DNA from: Gammaproteobacteria bacterium
Lineage (GTDB): Bacteria; Pseudomonadota; Gammaproteobacteria; UBA6186; Azoamicaceae
Length of the DNA: 58,328 nucleotides
Assembly: GCA_013288135.1 (NCBI GenBank)
Contig: JABDCL010000007.1
Location: forward strand, 1-58,328
Reading direction: 5' to 3'
Both the position numbers and the translations under genes were made by a program. The first letter of the stretch is position 1. Every line of letters begins with the position of its first letter. Of this stretch, positions 19,998 to 28,938 are shown piece after piece. Under the pieces are notes generated by a model. It ran no database searches, was not told the DNA's origin, and saw only the letters and a program-made list of their open reading frames with translations.

Positions 19998-21290
19998 ATG
20001 GCCAATGAGACTGCTGAGCTACGATTTCCAGGAAAAGATCCCATCTCCCTACCTATTTACAAAGGTACATTAGGGCCAGAAGTGATTGATATATCACAAC
20101 TCAATAAAAGTGGTCTGTTTACTTTTGATCCCGGATTCATGTCCACCGCAGCTTGTGCATCGGAAATTACCTTTATTGATGGTGATAAGGGAATATTATT
20201 ATATAGAGGATATTCCATTGCAGATTTAGCAGAACACACTGATTATCCAGATGTATGTTATTTATTATTCTATGGTGAATTACCCAACAAAGAACAAAAA
20301 GCCACATTTATTCATCAAGTAAAACACCATACCATGGTGCATGAACAACTCAGTCATTTTTTATATGGTTTTCCACGAGATTCTCATCCCATGGCAATTA
20401 TGTGTGGTGTTGTAGGCGCGCTGTCTGCGTTTTATCATGATTCTTTAGAAATACACAATCCAGCTCATCGCGAGCTCGCCGCTTTACGCTTAATTGCGAA
20501 AATGCCAACCATTGCAGCCATGGCTTATAAATATTCCATTGGACAACCCTTTGTCTACCCTCAAAATAATTTGGGATATACAGAAAATTTTTTGCATATG
20601 ATGTTTTCAGTCCCTGCAGAACCGGAAAAACCCAATCCTATTTTAGTTCAAGCCATGGATAAAATTTTCACACTTCATGCCGATCATGAACAAAATGCTT
20701 CTACTTCTACTGTGCGAGTTGCGGGATCTTCAGGCGCTAATCCTTTTGCTTGTATTGCAGCGGGCATTGCCGCACTTTGGGGACCTATGCATGGGGGAGC
20801 CAATGAAGCTGTACTCAATATGTTAACTGAAATTGGAGATGTTTCACGCATTGAACACTTTATTGCTCGAGCTAAAGATAAAAATGATGCTTTTCGTCTC
20901 ATGGGGTTTGGACATCGGGTTTATAAGAATTTTGATCCACGCGCAAAAGTAATGCGACAAGCCTGTCATGATGTATTGAATGCTCTTAAAATGCACGATG
21001 ATCCTTTACTTAAAATTGCTCTCCAATTAGAAGAAATTGCCTTAAAAGATCCGTATTTTATTGAAAAGAAATTATATCCAAATGTTGATTTTTACTCAGG
21101 CATTATTTTAAAAGCAATTGGTATTCCCATTAGCATGTTTACTGTGATTTTTGCACTTGCAAGAACAGTCGGCTGGATCACACATTGGAATGAAATGATG
21201 AGTGCACGAGATCAAAAAATCAGCCGCCCCCGACAACTGTATACCGGTGTCACCGAACGCAAAATTCTTAACCCATCGTCATTAATGTAA
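19998..21290 (+). CDS. gltA: Citrate synthase (type II)
   Basis: It condenses oxaloacetate and acetyl-CoA to citrate at the entry of the TCA cycle. The 430-residue protein matches the hexameric gram-negative type. The catalytic triad is His265 in [11 protein letters not shown], His306 in [14 protein letters not shown] and Asp364 in NVDFYSG. The N-terminal region with TCA-type [17 protein letters not shown] is present. The start is supported by GAGG 6 bases upstream. It diverges from the sdh-suc genes and converges on the antiporter gene. Confidence 0.98.
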   Translation: MANETAELRFPGKDPISLPIYKGTLGPEVIDISQLNKSGLFTFDPGFMSTAACASEITFIDGDKGILLYRGYSIADLAEHTDYPDVCYLLFYGELPNKEQKATFIHQVKHHTMVHEQLSHFLYGFPRDSHPMAIMCGVVGALSAFYHDSLEIHNPAHRELAALRLIAKMPTIAAMAYKYSIGQPFVYPQNNLGYTENFLHMMFSVPAEPEKPNPILVQAMDKIFTLHADHEQNASTSTVRVAGSSGANPFACIAAGIAALWGPMHGGANEAVLNMLTEIGDVSRIEHFIARAKDKNDAFRLMGFGHRVYKNFDPRAKVMRQACHDVLNALKMHDDPLLKIALQLEEIALKDPYFIEKKLYPNVDFYSGIILKAIGIPISMFTVIFALARTVGWITHWNEMMSARDQKISRPRQLYTGVTERKILNPSSLM

Positions 21291-21295
21291 CGGGT

Positions 21296-21362
21296 GGAAA
21301 CAGGGCCAGGTTTGGGTGGGGACAGGGCCCGAGTGGGCGGGGACAGGGCCCCGCCCCTACTA
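21296..21362 (-). repeat. Triple GTAGGGGCGG-type repeat between gltA and the antiporter gene
   Basis: On the minus strand the region reads as three unequal units sharing the core GGGCCCTGTCCCC or GGCCCTGTTTCC, the first beginning TAGTAGGGGCGG. The units differ in GC content and length but clearly belong with those behind sucA. The antiporter's TAG stop (21360-21362) directly abuts, and partly repeats, the TAG of the element. The array fills nearly the whole gap between two convergent genes and could act as a bidirectional hairpin terminator. Confidence 0.7.
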
Positions 21363-22718
21363 TGCTGTTGCAGGTTCCAGTCCTTTTGTAAAAATAGCAG
21401 GCGTTTTTATAGACCACATCGGTAATAAAATAACAAGCATTGCGGCTGAACAAAAAACAAGTGTCGCAATAAAACCCCACCAACCCCACACTTCCGTAAT
21501 TTTTCCTAATGGATATCCTGCAACAGCAGCACCTAAATATGAGAAACACCCCGTAAATCCATTTGAAGTGCTGGCTGCTTTTTTACTCACCATTTCTGAT
21601 GCTGCAAGCCCCAACAACATTTGTGGGCCAAATACTAAGAATCCAATCAGCGTGGTTAAAACACAAGACAATATAAATTGTCCCGGTGCTATATACCAAA
21701 AACCCAACACAGCAAACATCAACCCTGCTGAACACAAAACCATAAATGGGGCACGCCTACCTTGAAACCAACGATCTGATCCAAAGCCCCCGACTAATAT
21801 GCCCAAAAAGCCCCCAATTTCAAACAAAGAAACACAGCTTGCGGCTTTAATCAAAGAATAGCCTTTGGTTTCAACCAAGTATAAGGTTCCCCAATCGTTC
21901 ACTGCTATCCTAACGACATAAACAAAAAAAGATGAAAAAGATAAGACCCAAACATATTTATTTTTTAATACTTGTTCAAACAAAATTCGTTTAACAGATA
22001 AGGGTTCCTCATTCATATCTTCAGGTTCTAATGCTTCCCCCTTAAATTTTTCTATGGGGGGTAATCCCAAAGACTGAGGCACATCGCGTAAACGTTCTAA
22101 TAATATAACACCTCCTACAATACAGAATAATGCAGGAACAAACATCCCAGTGCGCCACCCCCAAATTTGAGCACAAAACGCAGCAAGATATGCGATCAAA
22201 AATCCACCCATGGTATGTGATGTCGCACAAGCACTCCACCAAGTTCCACGTTCCTTACGACTAAACCAATAAGTTAATTGTTTAGTACACGGTGGCCAAC
22301 CCCATCCTTGAAACCAACCATTCAAGCCCCAAAATAAAAGAAGTAACAAAAAAGAAGAAGAAAAACCAAAAAGAAGATTAAAAATACCTGTTAAAAGAAG
22401 TCCAATAGCCATAAAATAACGAGGATTTGACCGATCGCATAAAATGCCGCTGGTAAATTTACTCACACCATAAGTAATGGCTGAAATAGTGACCAACCAA
22501 CCAATATCTCCTTTGGAAAAACCTAAATCTGTTATTAAATAGGGCGTAACAAACGTAAAACTTTTTCGTGTAAAATAATAAAGCGTATATCCCAAATAAA
22601 CAGAATAAAAAATCCTGAGGCGCCAATATTTATAGGCTTTTTCAACTTGTATTGGGTCCTCTATCAGAGGAAGATGAGGAGCAGGTTTTAATAATGTAAA
22701 CATAGCACTTACGCTCAT
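21360..22718 (-). CDS. MFS organophosphate:phosphate antiporter (UhpC/UhpT/GlpT-like)
   Basis: This is a transporter of the organophosphate:phosphate antiporter family, with about 12 transmembrane helices in 452 residues. Family signatures include YFTRKSFTFVTPYLI, GWFQGWGWPPCTKQLTYWFS with ERGTWWS, and the central cytoplasmic loop after DVPQSLGLPP. The last segments resemble hexose-phosphate sensors and transporters (UhpC/UhpT) more than GlpT. The ligand cannot be fixed from sequence. The ATG at 22718 is preceded by AGGAG with a 5-base spacer; a frame extension of 9 codons upstream lacks such a site. Intracellular bacteria use such antiporters to take sugar phosphates from host cytosol. That use here is inference. 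Confidence 0.85.
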   Translation of the reverse strand: MSVSAMFTLLKPAPHLPLIEDPIQVEKAYKYWRLRIFYSVYLGYTLYYFTRKSFTFVTPYLITDLGFSKGDIGWLVTISAITYGVSKFTSGILCDRSNPRYFMAIGLLLTGIFNLLFGFSSSFLLLLLFWGLNGWFQGWGWPPCTKQLTYWFSRKERGTWWSACATSHTMGGFLIAYLAAFCAQIWGWRTGMFVPALFCIVGGVILLERLRDVPQSLGLPPIEKFKGEALEPEDMNEEPLSVKRILFEQVLKNKYVWVLSFSSFFVYVVRIAVNDWGTLYLVETKGYSLIKAASCVSLFEIGGFLGILVGGFGSDRWFQGRRAPFMVLCSAGLMFAVLGFWYIAPGQFILSCVLTTLIGFLVFGPQMLLGLAASEMVSKKAASTSNGFTGCFSYLGAAVAGYPLGKITEVWGWWGFIATLVFCSAAMLVILLPMWSIKTPAIFTKGLEPATA

Positions 22719-22886
22719 GTAGTCTCCTGACTGTGATGGATGCAAATTTATTGTAAAGTGTACTTAATACCATGGCTTAAGCACATTAGCTACTGTGCTC
22801 ATAAACAGGATATAAATATCTCCTTTTTTTGCTGTACTATAGTATATTAGATTACTTTTTTCTAACACTAGTTAGTTGTAAAAAAT

Positions 22887-23627
22887 ATGATTGAACAATT
22901 AATTTGGCCCCCTGCTTATACTATTAGAAAAAGTAAGCGGGCTCGACGTGTCTTTCTGCAAATACTGCCAAGAAAAGGTCTTGAAATTGTACTCCCGGCT
23001 CGGCATCGCAACATTGATGTTTCTGTTTTACTCAATGAAAAAAGACAATGGATAGAAAAATTTTGGCTGCGTGTGATGTTTTCAAAAACAATCATCACAC
23101 AGGCAACACCGATCCTTCCATCCAAAATTGAATTCACTGCAACAGAAACAACCTGGCAAGTCCTCTATCAACCGACACAATCAAAACCTGGTTTTATAAA
23201 AATACGAGATTATATAGATCCTCTAAAAAATAATATTTTACAAGTCAATGGCGATATCGAAAACATTTCTGCTTGTATAAAAATGCTTAAGAAATGGTTA
23301 ATTAAAAAAGCAAAACATCACCTTGTTCCTTGGATAGCAGAACTAAGTACACAAACAGAGCTTTATTACAATCATATTTCAGTACGAGGACAATCAACAC
23401 TCTGGGGTAGTTGCACCCCCAAAAAACGAATCAATTTAAACTATAAATTACTATTTCTTCCAAAATTATTAGTACAACACATTTTATTACATGAACTGTG
23501 TCATCTTAAACATTTAAACCACTCCAAATCTTTTTGGAATCTTTTGAAAAAATGGGATATAAATTCAGAAACTAATAATCGATTGTTAAGAACCGCTGAA
23601 AATTATATGCCCTCTTGGATTTTATAA
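22887..23627 (+). CDS. YgjP-like zinc metallopeptidase-domain protein
   Basis: A 246-residue soluble protein. The C-terminal half has the signature of the YgjP/DUF45 family: VRGQSTLWGSCTPKKRINLNYKLL, then zinc-binding HELCH (202-206) and a third histidine at 212 in NHSKSFW. The N-terminal region with SKRARRVFLQI matches the family start. Glu203 would be the catalytic residue. Cellular substrates are not established for this family. It is monocistronic, and its stop overlaps the end of the convergent TPR gene by 6 bases. Confidence 0.85.
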   Translation: MIEQLIWPPAYTIRKSKRARRVFLQILPRKGLEIVLPARHRNIDVSVLLNEKRQWIEKFWLRVMFSKTIITQATPILPSKIEFTATETTWQVLYQPTQSKPGFIKIRDYIDPLKNNILQVNGDIENISACIKMLKKWLIKKAKHHLVPWIAELSTQTELYYNHISVRGQSTLWGSCTPKKRINLNYKLLFLPKLLVQHILLHELCHLKHLNHSKSFWNLLKKWDINSETNNRLLRTAENYMPSWIL

Positions 23628-24386
23628 GAGTTCCACTGCCTTTTTATACCAACGTTTAGCTTCTTCATGTTTTCCTGTCAACGATGATAAATGTGCCATG
23701 ACAAGACAAGCTCTTTGGTTACTCTTATCAAAAGCCAAAACTTTATTTAATTCTTTCGTTGCTGAATCAAATTCTCCCAAATGTATTTGCAATTCCGCAA
23801 GATTAATACGCGCCGAATTAAAATCCTGTTTAATACTAAGTGCTTTCTCAAAATAATCACGCGCTTTAGATGGATTTCCTTTACTTTGCCAAGCCATCCC
23901 TAATAAATTGTAAGGCACGGGATGTTCTGGTACTTTTTTCTGAATACGATCAAGTGTTTTAATGGCTCTATCATGCTCTCCCATTTGCAATTGATTTAAT
24001 GAGTATAATACTTCTTCTTTAAGACTTTGATCGATGGAGTCTAACGCTGCATTTTCAAGGAAACCTAAAGACATTTGAGAAATTAATAATGGAGACTTCG
24101 ATTTATCTTGGGCAAGCACTACAGATAAAGCATCTGATTGTTCCGCATAAGGCTCTTTAATTTGCGCATTCATCAAAGCATTCGCAAGACCTATGCGCGC
24201 TTCTGGATGGGTATCATCCACTTCCAATACTTGTTGATAAGCCACTGCTGCCCTTTCAAAGTGGCCTTTGTCTGCTTTAGCTCTCGCCTCTAATATTAAG
24301 TAATCAATTGAACTTGCATACAATGCAGGTGACAATATAAGTGCACACAACACCATGGAAAATCTTCCTACAACTTGAATATCCAT
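23622..24386 (-). CDS. Exported TPR-repeat protein
   Basis: A 254-residue protein. An N-terminal hydrophobic stretch, SMVLCALILSPALYASS, is a likely Sec signal peptide ending at about residue 25. Tetratricopeptide helices follow: AAVAYQQVLEVDDTHPEARIGLANAL, then a spacer, then repeats including PVPYNLLGMAWQSKGNPSKA, DFNSARINLAELQIHLGEFD and NQRACLVMAHLSSLTGKHEEA. Such repeats bind other proteins, so a periplasmic scaffold role is likely. It resembles TadD/PilF-type TPR proteins, but no pilus genes are near. GGGAG lies 6 bases before the ATG. Confidence 0.75.
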   Translation of the reverse strand: MDIQVVGRFSMVLCALILSPALYASSIDYLILEARAKADKGHFERAAVAYQQVLEVDDTHPEARIGLANALMNAQIKEPYAEQSDALSVVLAQDKSKSPLLISQMSLGFLENAALDSIDQSLKEEVLYSLNQLQMGEHDRAIKTLDRIQKKVPEHPVPYNLLGMAWQSKGNPSKARDYFEKALSIKQDFNSARINLAELQIHLGEFDSATKELNKVLAFDKSNQRACLVMAHLSSLTGKHEEAKRWYKKAVELL

Positions 24387-24472
24387 ATTACACTCCCAAA
24401 TTTATTCCTAACTCATTAGGGTACAGCAATAATAATCCATAGCATTTTAAAGACAAGTTTTTCAACTAAAAA

Positions 24473-26422
24473 TTACGGAGGAAGGTGGTGTGTAACACAG
24501 GATGAGGGTTCAACTTTAAGTACATCGTCAGCAGCATGCCCATTGATGGTCAATAATGCAACAGCTTTATTAGTCTCCATTTCTTTAAATAACTGTCCAT
24601 TAAATATTGATTTTTTTGTATGGATAACATGGAAAGGATTATAAACAAAACTATCCTCATCCACAGTTACCACTTGGCTGGTTACTACATTATCCAGTAA
24701 TTGACGAAAGAAAGTAATCGTCATTTCATCTTCCGTTCTAAAACAAATCTTTTGCCTAAAGTTCTGTAATAAAGCTTGGACTAAGGTGAAATCCCCGAGT
24801 GCTTCATAAAAACTAGAAATAGATTGGGCTGATATAATGCCAATGGTTTTGCTATTGTAAGTTTTATCCCAAAAATTTAAGTCTGACAATCCCTCTTTGT
24901 TGACACTGACAAATTCTTGATATTCGTCACACATAAAGAAAACAGGTCTGGTTTGATCCCAATGGACATTCAAAGTCCGTTGTTGCATGACATTAAAAAA
25001 TCTTAATTTAATGAGCGTGTAGATAACTTTAGCCTCAGGACCAAAACTAGATAAAGGTAAATTAATTAAGTAAATAGCACCCTCTAAAATTTTTTCTTCT
25101 TTAATTTCTTCACTCTCCGTGCAAAAAGTATTTGCCAAATCAAAATTCTTAAAAGGGGATAAAATTTCTGACAGTGTGGCTAAAACATCAGACTTTATTT
25201 TTTCATCCAATTGATCAAATATTCCTTTTTGATGCTGTCGATAACCCTCAAATAAGCATTGTTGTTTTGTATCTAATAATGGAACCAAAAGTTCTGTATT
25301 GCCCATTCGTTCTTTTTGAAAATCAGATTCAAACAAATATCGATAAAGCCCTTGAAGATTGTAATGTTGAGGGGTAAACGAGAGAACACCTAAGGCATTA
25401 CGACAAAGCTCCGTTGCTGTATCAATCCAAGAACTTCTTTCTGCTTTAAACTCATCACTCAACGAGAAAGCCGATTTTAAGAAGCTGGCAGCAAGCTCTG
25501 GCGTTAATCCTTGGATCAGATTCATTCGGATTAATCCAGGTTCTACGATGGTATAAGAACGTTTGGTTTGGGTCGCACAATAGTGAACAGCTGTTTGCAA
25601 ATCTCCTTTGATATCAAAAATTAAACCTCCGGCAAATTGGTCAAACAGTTGTAATAATAAGGGATGAATCATCCTAGTTGTTTTCTCAGCATCCATAGCT
25701 CCCAATACTAAGACATTTTGGCAGGCATCATGCATTGATAAAGCAAGGTGCTGTTTAGGCGCAATGCTGGTTTCACGTAAATAATCTGAAAACCAGCCAG
25801 TGGATTCACCTAACCATAATGTAAAAGGAAGAGAGTGGCTTTTATAAATAGTCTTACTTTTAGAATATCGTTGTTGTTGAGTGATGTAGGGAATACCTGT
25901 AAATCCGATCGTCAATAGTATCCAAAGTATAAAAAATGGTTGCTTATTGGTTTCTGTGACAATAATTTCTTTATAAACGACACTCATCCATCCAGAGTGT
26001 AATTCTGGAGTAATGTGTTCTCGACTCCCAAAAATGAATGAATAAGTTAATCCTAAGCTTAAAAAAAAGGCTAAGGCAATATTGGCCACCAAACGCTGTT
26101 TAAATGAAAAGTTATGTATTAAAGATAAATGTAGTCGTTCGTGATTCCTAATGGATTTTAGAAAGACTATTATCCACGGTTGTAACCAAATAATTGAGGT
26201 TGTTAAAATACCGAATAAACCAGGAACATTCGATACATTGTTAAGATATAGTAATTTTTCTATTGCTAAAGTAAAAAAAAACACCATTAACCCTATCAAA
26301 ATACCGCCTATGGTAATTTCTGAAAACTTAAGGATACTAGTGTCGGGTAACGAGCCTCTAAATATCACTCGATTCGCTAGAACTCGACGATATCGTAATG
26401 ATTCTAAAAAAGTAAAGGTCAT
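24473..26422 (-). CDS. Orphan VirD4/TraD-type coupling ATPase with altered Walker A
   Basis: A 649-residue membrane ATPase resembling type IV secretion coupling proteins. There are about four hydrophobic segments in the first 180 residues, then the P-loop region VLVLGAMDAEKTTRM at about 236-250 where family members have GATGSGKT. GGLIFDIKGDL follows, and a Walker B PVFFMCDEYQEF lies near 491-502. A late segment, FWDKTYNSKTIGIISAQSISS, resembles the TraM-recognition region. The two glycines around the P-loop serine are replaced, but Lys-Thr is kept, so ATP hydrolysis may be reduced. No other secretion genes are near. AAGGGG 6 bases upstream supports the ATG at 26422 over the longer frame start. 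Confidence 0.75.
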   Translation of the reverse strand: MTFTFLESLRYRRVLANRVIFRGSLPDTSILKFSEITIGGILIGLMVFFFTLAIEKLLYLNNVSNVPGLFGILTTSIIWLQPWIIVFLKSIRNHERLHLSLIHNFSFKQRLVANIALAFFLSLGLTYSFIFGSREHITPELHSGWMSVVYKEIIVTETNKQPFFILWILLTIGFTGIPYITQQQRYSKSKTIYKSHSLPFTLWLGESTGWFSDYLRETSIAPKQHLALSMHDACQNVLVLGAMDAEKTTRMIHPLLLQLFDQFAGGLIFDIKGDLQTAVHYCATQTKRSYTIVEPGLIRMNLIQGLTPELAASFLKSAFSLSDEFKAERSSWIDTATELCRNALGVLSFTPQHYNLQGLYRYLFESDFQKERMGNTELLVPLLDTKQQCLFEGYRQHQKGIFDQLDEKIKSDVLATLSEILSPFKNFDLANTFCTESEEIKEEKILEGAIYLINLPLSSFGPEAKVIYTLIKLRFFNVMQQRTLNVHWDQTRPVFFMCDEYQEFVSVNKEGLSDLNFWDKTYNSKTIGIISAQSISSFYEALGDFTLVQALLQNFRQKICFRTEDEMTITFFRQLLDNVVTSQVVTVDEDSFVYNPFHVIHTKKSIFNGQLFKEMETNKAVALLTINGHAADDVLKVEPSSCVTHHLPP

Positions 26423-26843
26423 ACAAAACCCCTTATTTAAATATTTTAACATCATACATCAAGCAATTAAGATTTGTCTTTAAATTAATTATAAATAATA
26501 GAATTTCTTAATTTTTGCCTGATTTATTTGCATACAAACAAGATCAAATGGAAACAAAAATAGACTGTTTCATAATTGTGATATTTAAATCATTTATTTT
26601 AAAAGTTTTGTGAAATTTCTAATAATTTAATTATATCCTACTTCATTATTACCATGAAATAATCTAAAAAAATTATTAATGGAAATTGTTCATGTTGATT
26701 TAAGACATAAGAAGAAGTTTTTGATAAGGACCTATAGACAAACATAAATAAATGATTTTTCAAAATAGGGCTGTAAAACTATGGATCACGACGTGATTTG
26801 ATCATAAACTGGAAATTCAAAGAGCTGCCAGGAGAACTGACAT
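26423..26843. other. 421-base AT-rich non-coding region with an operator-like palindrome
   Basis: This region separates two divergent genes and has no coding frame that I would support. It is strongly AT-rich. A perfect 6+1+6 inverted repeat, ATCACG A CGTGAT, is at 26785-26797. It lies 46 bases before the start of the next gene and could be a regulator site. AGGAGA lies about 8 bases before that gene's ATG. Promoters for both genes must lie here, but no matching pair is clear. Confidence 0.5.
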
Positions 26844-27962
26844 ATGATGTTTCGTTTTATACCACAGCTTTTTATATTCGTAATTACCTTCTTTACCTTA
26901 TCTGTATCATGTGCAGAAGAACTGATACAAGGTCTAAGTTATCGAAAAATTATCACCCCTCTATGGCATAGCATCCATGTGTTAGAAGTTGATCCCACAT
27001 ATTTAAATATTACCGCAGCCCATGCCAAAGATTCAGCACTCGGCATTGAAACTGTCCAGAATATTGCTAAGCGTCATAGAGCCATTGCAGCTATTAATGG
27101 TGGTTTTTTTAAAATGGGTGAACAAACAGAAGGGCTTCCTGCAGGTATTTTAAAAATCAAAGGGCGTTGGTACGGTATTGCTTATCGTTCTAGAGGTGCT
27201 ATTGGATGGTCAAATCAGACAAATTCTGTCTTTATGGATCGAATCCAAACTAAAACGAAGCTTAAAATTCAAAATCAGAAATTTCCTATTTATGCTGTAA
27301 ATCAACCTAGTGTCCCCAATCGTGCAATTTTATATACTGATACCTTTGGCAATTATCTCACCTCTAACCCCAATAATTTAGATATCATTATCAAAAATAA
27401 CCAAGTTGTGGATATTCTACCTGGAGGCAAAACAAAAATCCCCACTAATGGGTATGTTTATTCTATAGGTCCACGTGCAAAAACATCTCGTCATGCTATT
27501 CGTGTTGGAGACAAAGTTAAAATAGAAATTGATGTTATCCCGCAACTTAAAAAAAATAAAAAAAACCATTGGCAAATAGTAGATAATATTATTGGCGGTA
27601 CCCCTTTATTAATTGAAGAAGGGAGAACCATTCAGACCTATACTTTAGAATTTCTTAATTCACGTTTTATCAAAAATCGTCATGCACGAACGGCTGTCGG
27701 GTTATTAAATAATGGACATTGGGTGTTTGTTGTTGTAGAACAAAGTCCTCTCACCGGAAGTCCTGGGATGACTATTGCTGAGCTTACAAAATTTATGCAT
27801 AAACTCGATTGTCAATACGCTTTAAATTTAGATGGTGGAGGATCTTCTACACTTTATATTGATAATTCTGTCATGAATCACCCTGAATTAGATCCAGAAG
27901 TTAATGTGAGCGGTTCACCTTTCAGACAAATTTCAGATGCAATATTAATTTTGCGTAAATAA
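26844..27962 (+). CDS. Secreted phosphodiester glycosidase (NAGPA)-domain protein
   Basis: A 372-residue protein with a Sec-type signal peptide (FIFVITFFTLSVSCAEE, cleavage near 24). The rest is a phosphodiester-glycosidase domain, related to the NAGPA enzyme that uncovers mannose-6-phosphate on lysosomal proteins and to bacterial DUF2233 proteins. Motifs are AAINGGFFKMGEQTEGLPAG, SIGPRAKTSRHAIRVGD, RHARTAVGLLNNGHWVFVVV and the hallmark ALNLDGGGSSTLYID. It probably acts in the periplasm or outside on a sugar-phosphate diester. The substrate is unknown. A GC-rich repeat lies just behind it, before convergent nusB. Confidence 0.85.
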   Translation: MMFRFIPQLFIFVITFFTLSVSCAEELIQGLSYRKIITPLWHSIHVLEVDPTYLNITAAHAKDSALGIETVQNIAKRHRAIAAINGGFFKMGEQTEGLPAGILKIKGRWYGIAYRSRGAIGWSNQTNSVFMDRIQTKTKLKIQNQKFPIYAVNQPSVPNRAILYTDTFGNYLTSNPNNLDIIIKNNQVVDILPGGKTKIPTNGYVYSIGPRAKTSRHAIRVGDKVKIEIDVIPQLKKNKKNHWQIVDNIIGGTPLLIEEGRTIQTYTLEFLNSRFIKNRHARTAVGLLNNGHWVFVVVEQSPLTGSPGMTIAELTKFMHKLDCQYALNLDGGGSSTLYIDNSVMNHPELDPEVNVSGSPFRQISDAILILRK

Positions 27963-27978
27963 AAATAGTCTTTTAACG

Positions 27979-28033
27979 CGTCATTGCGACCGCGAGCGAA
28001 GCGTGGCGGGAAGCAATCCAAGAAAAGGGGGGG
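27979..28033. repeat. GCGAGCGAAGCG-type palindromic repeat
   Basis: The segment begins CGTCATTGCGACCGCGAGCG and continues to GCAATCC, followed by a G run. It is GC-rich in an AT-rich setting and can fold: TTGC with GCAA and CCGC with GCGG, around a GAGCGAAGCG loop. Similar GCGAGCGAAGCG dispersed repeats are common in Rickettsiales and Legionellales. It lies between two convergent genes. Confidence 0.65.
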
Positions 28034-28039
28034 ATTTTT

Positions 28040-28468
28040 TTAAATTTCTGATTGCCTTAAATCCCGTGCAACTTTATCCAAAACACCATTCACAAATCGA
28101 TGACTTTCTGTTGCACCAAACGTTTTAACCAATTCTAAAGCCTCGTTAATAACCACTCGATAAGGAACATCAGGCCGTTTAAGTAACTCATACGTTGCAA
28201 TACGTAAAACAACAAGTTCTATTGGATCTAATTCTTCAATGACACGGGAAAGATGGGGCTTTAAAGCAACTTCAATCTCTGAAATATGCGCTGGAACTTC
28301 ATGTAATAAAACTCTAAAATATCCGAGATCAAACTCTTCCTCCCCATGCTCCAACAAAGTATGTGCTTCAATATCCGCTAAAGCATTGTGAGACAATTGC
28401 CACCCGTATAATGCCTGCACTGCCAAGAAGCGGGCTTTTTTTCGGCCACCTCTATTTCGTTTTTGCAT
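28040..28468 (-). CDS. nusB: Transcription antitermination factor NusB
   Basis: An all-helical RNA-binding factor that, with NusE (S10), promotes rRNA antitermination. The 142-residue protein starts with a basic [20 protein letters not shown]. Its C-terminal half has [35 protein letters not shown], followed by [20 protein letters not shown], all typical. It overlaps the end of nrdR by 17 bases, in the order glyA-nrdR-nusB. Confidence 0.96.
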   Translation of the reverse strand: MQKRNRGGRKKARFLAVQALYGWQLSHNALADIEAHTLLEHGEEEFDLGYFRVLLHEVPAHISEIEVALKPHLSRVIEELDPIELVVLRIATYELLKRPDVPYRVVINEALELVKTFGATESHRFVNGVLDKVARDLRQSEI

Positions 28469-28937
28469 TGTCTTCTATCTCAAATCTCGTATTTCGCAAG
28501 CGAGCTATTTCTTCTCTAAATTCATTTACATCTTGAAAACGACGGTAAACAGAAGCAAATCTTACATAAGCAACCTCATCTAAAGCTTTTAATTCTGTCA
28601 TTACCCATTCACCCAAAACTTGAGTTTCGATTTCTCGCTCCCCTGCAGCTCTTAAACGATAAATAACACGGTTGACAGCAGCATCCACTTGTTCTGTTCG
28701 TACTGGACGTTTCTCAAGCGCTCGTAAAATACCTGCTCTCAATTTTTCCTCCAAAAATTGTACGCAACTCCCATCTCTCTTCACGAGTCTTGGTAAAGAT
28801 AATTCTACCGTTTCGTAAGTTGTAAACCGCTCCAAACAAACAACACATTCCCGTCGACGACGAACCTGATCGCCTTCTCCTGCTAAACGAGAATCAATAA
28901 CTTTTGTATCTTGTGCTTGACAAAAAGGACACTGCAT
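28452..28937 (-). CDS. nrdR: Transcriptional repressor NrdR
   Basis: An ATP/dATP-dependent repressor of ribonucleotide reductase genes. The 161-residue protein has a four-cysteine zinc ribbon (MQCPFCQ and [12 protein letters not shown]) and then an ATP-cone domain ([19 protein letters not shown]). It starts 1 base after glyA ends and runs into nusB. No NrdR box was searched for in this window, and no nrd genes are present here. Confidence 0.96.
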   Translation of the reverse strand: MQCPFCQAQDTKVIDSRLAGEGDQVRRRRECVVCLERFTTYETVELSLPRLVKRDGSCVQFLEEKLRAGILRALEKRPVRTEQVDAAVNRVIYRLRAAGEREIETQVLGEWVMTELKALDEVAYVRFASVYRRFQDVNEFREEIARLRNTRFEIEDNAKTK

Positions 28938-28938
28938 T

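Noticed and set aside
21296-21362. A possible CRISPR-like array
   Set aside because: The units are directly joined without unique spacers, and no cas genes are present.
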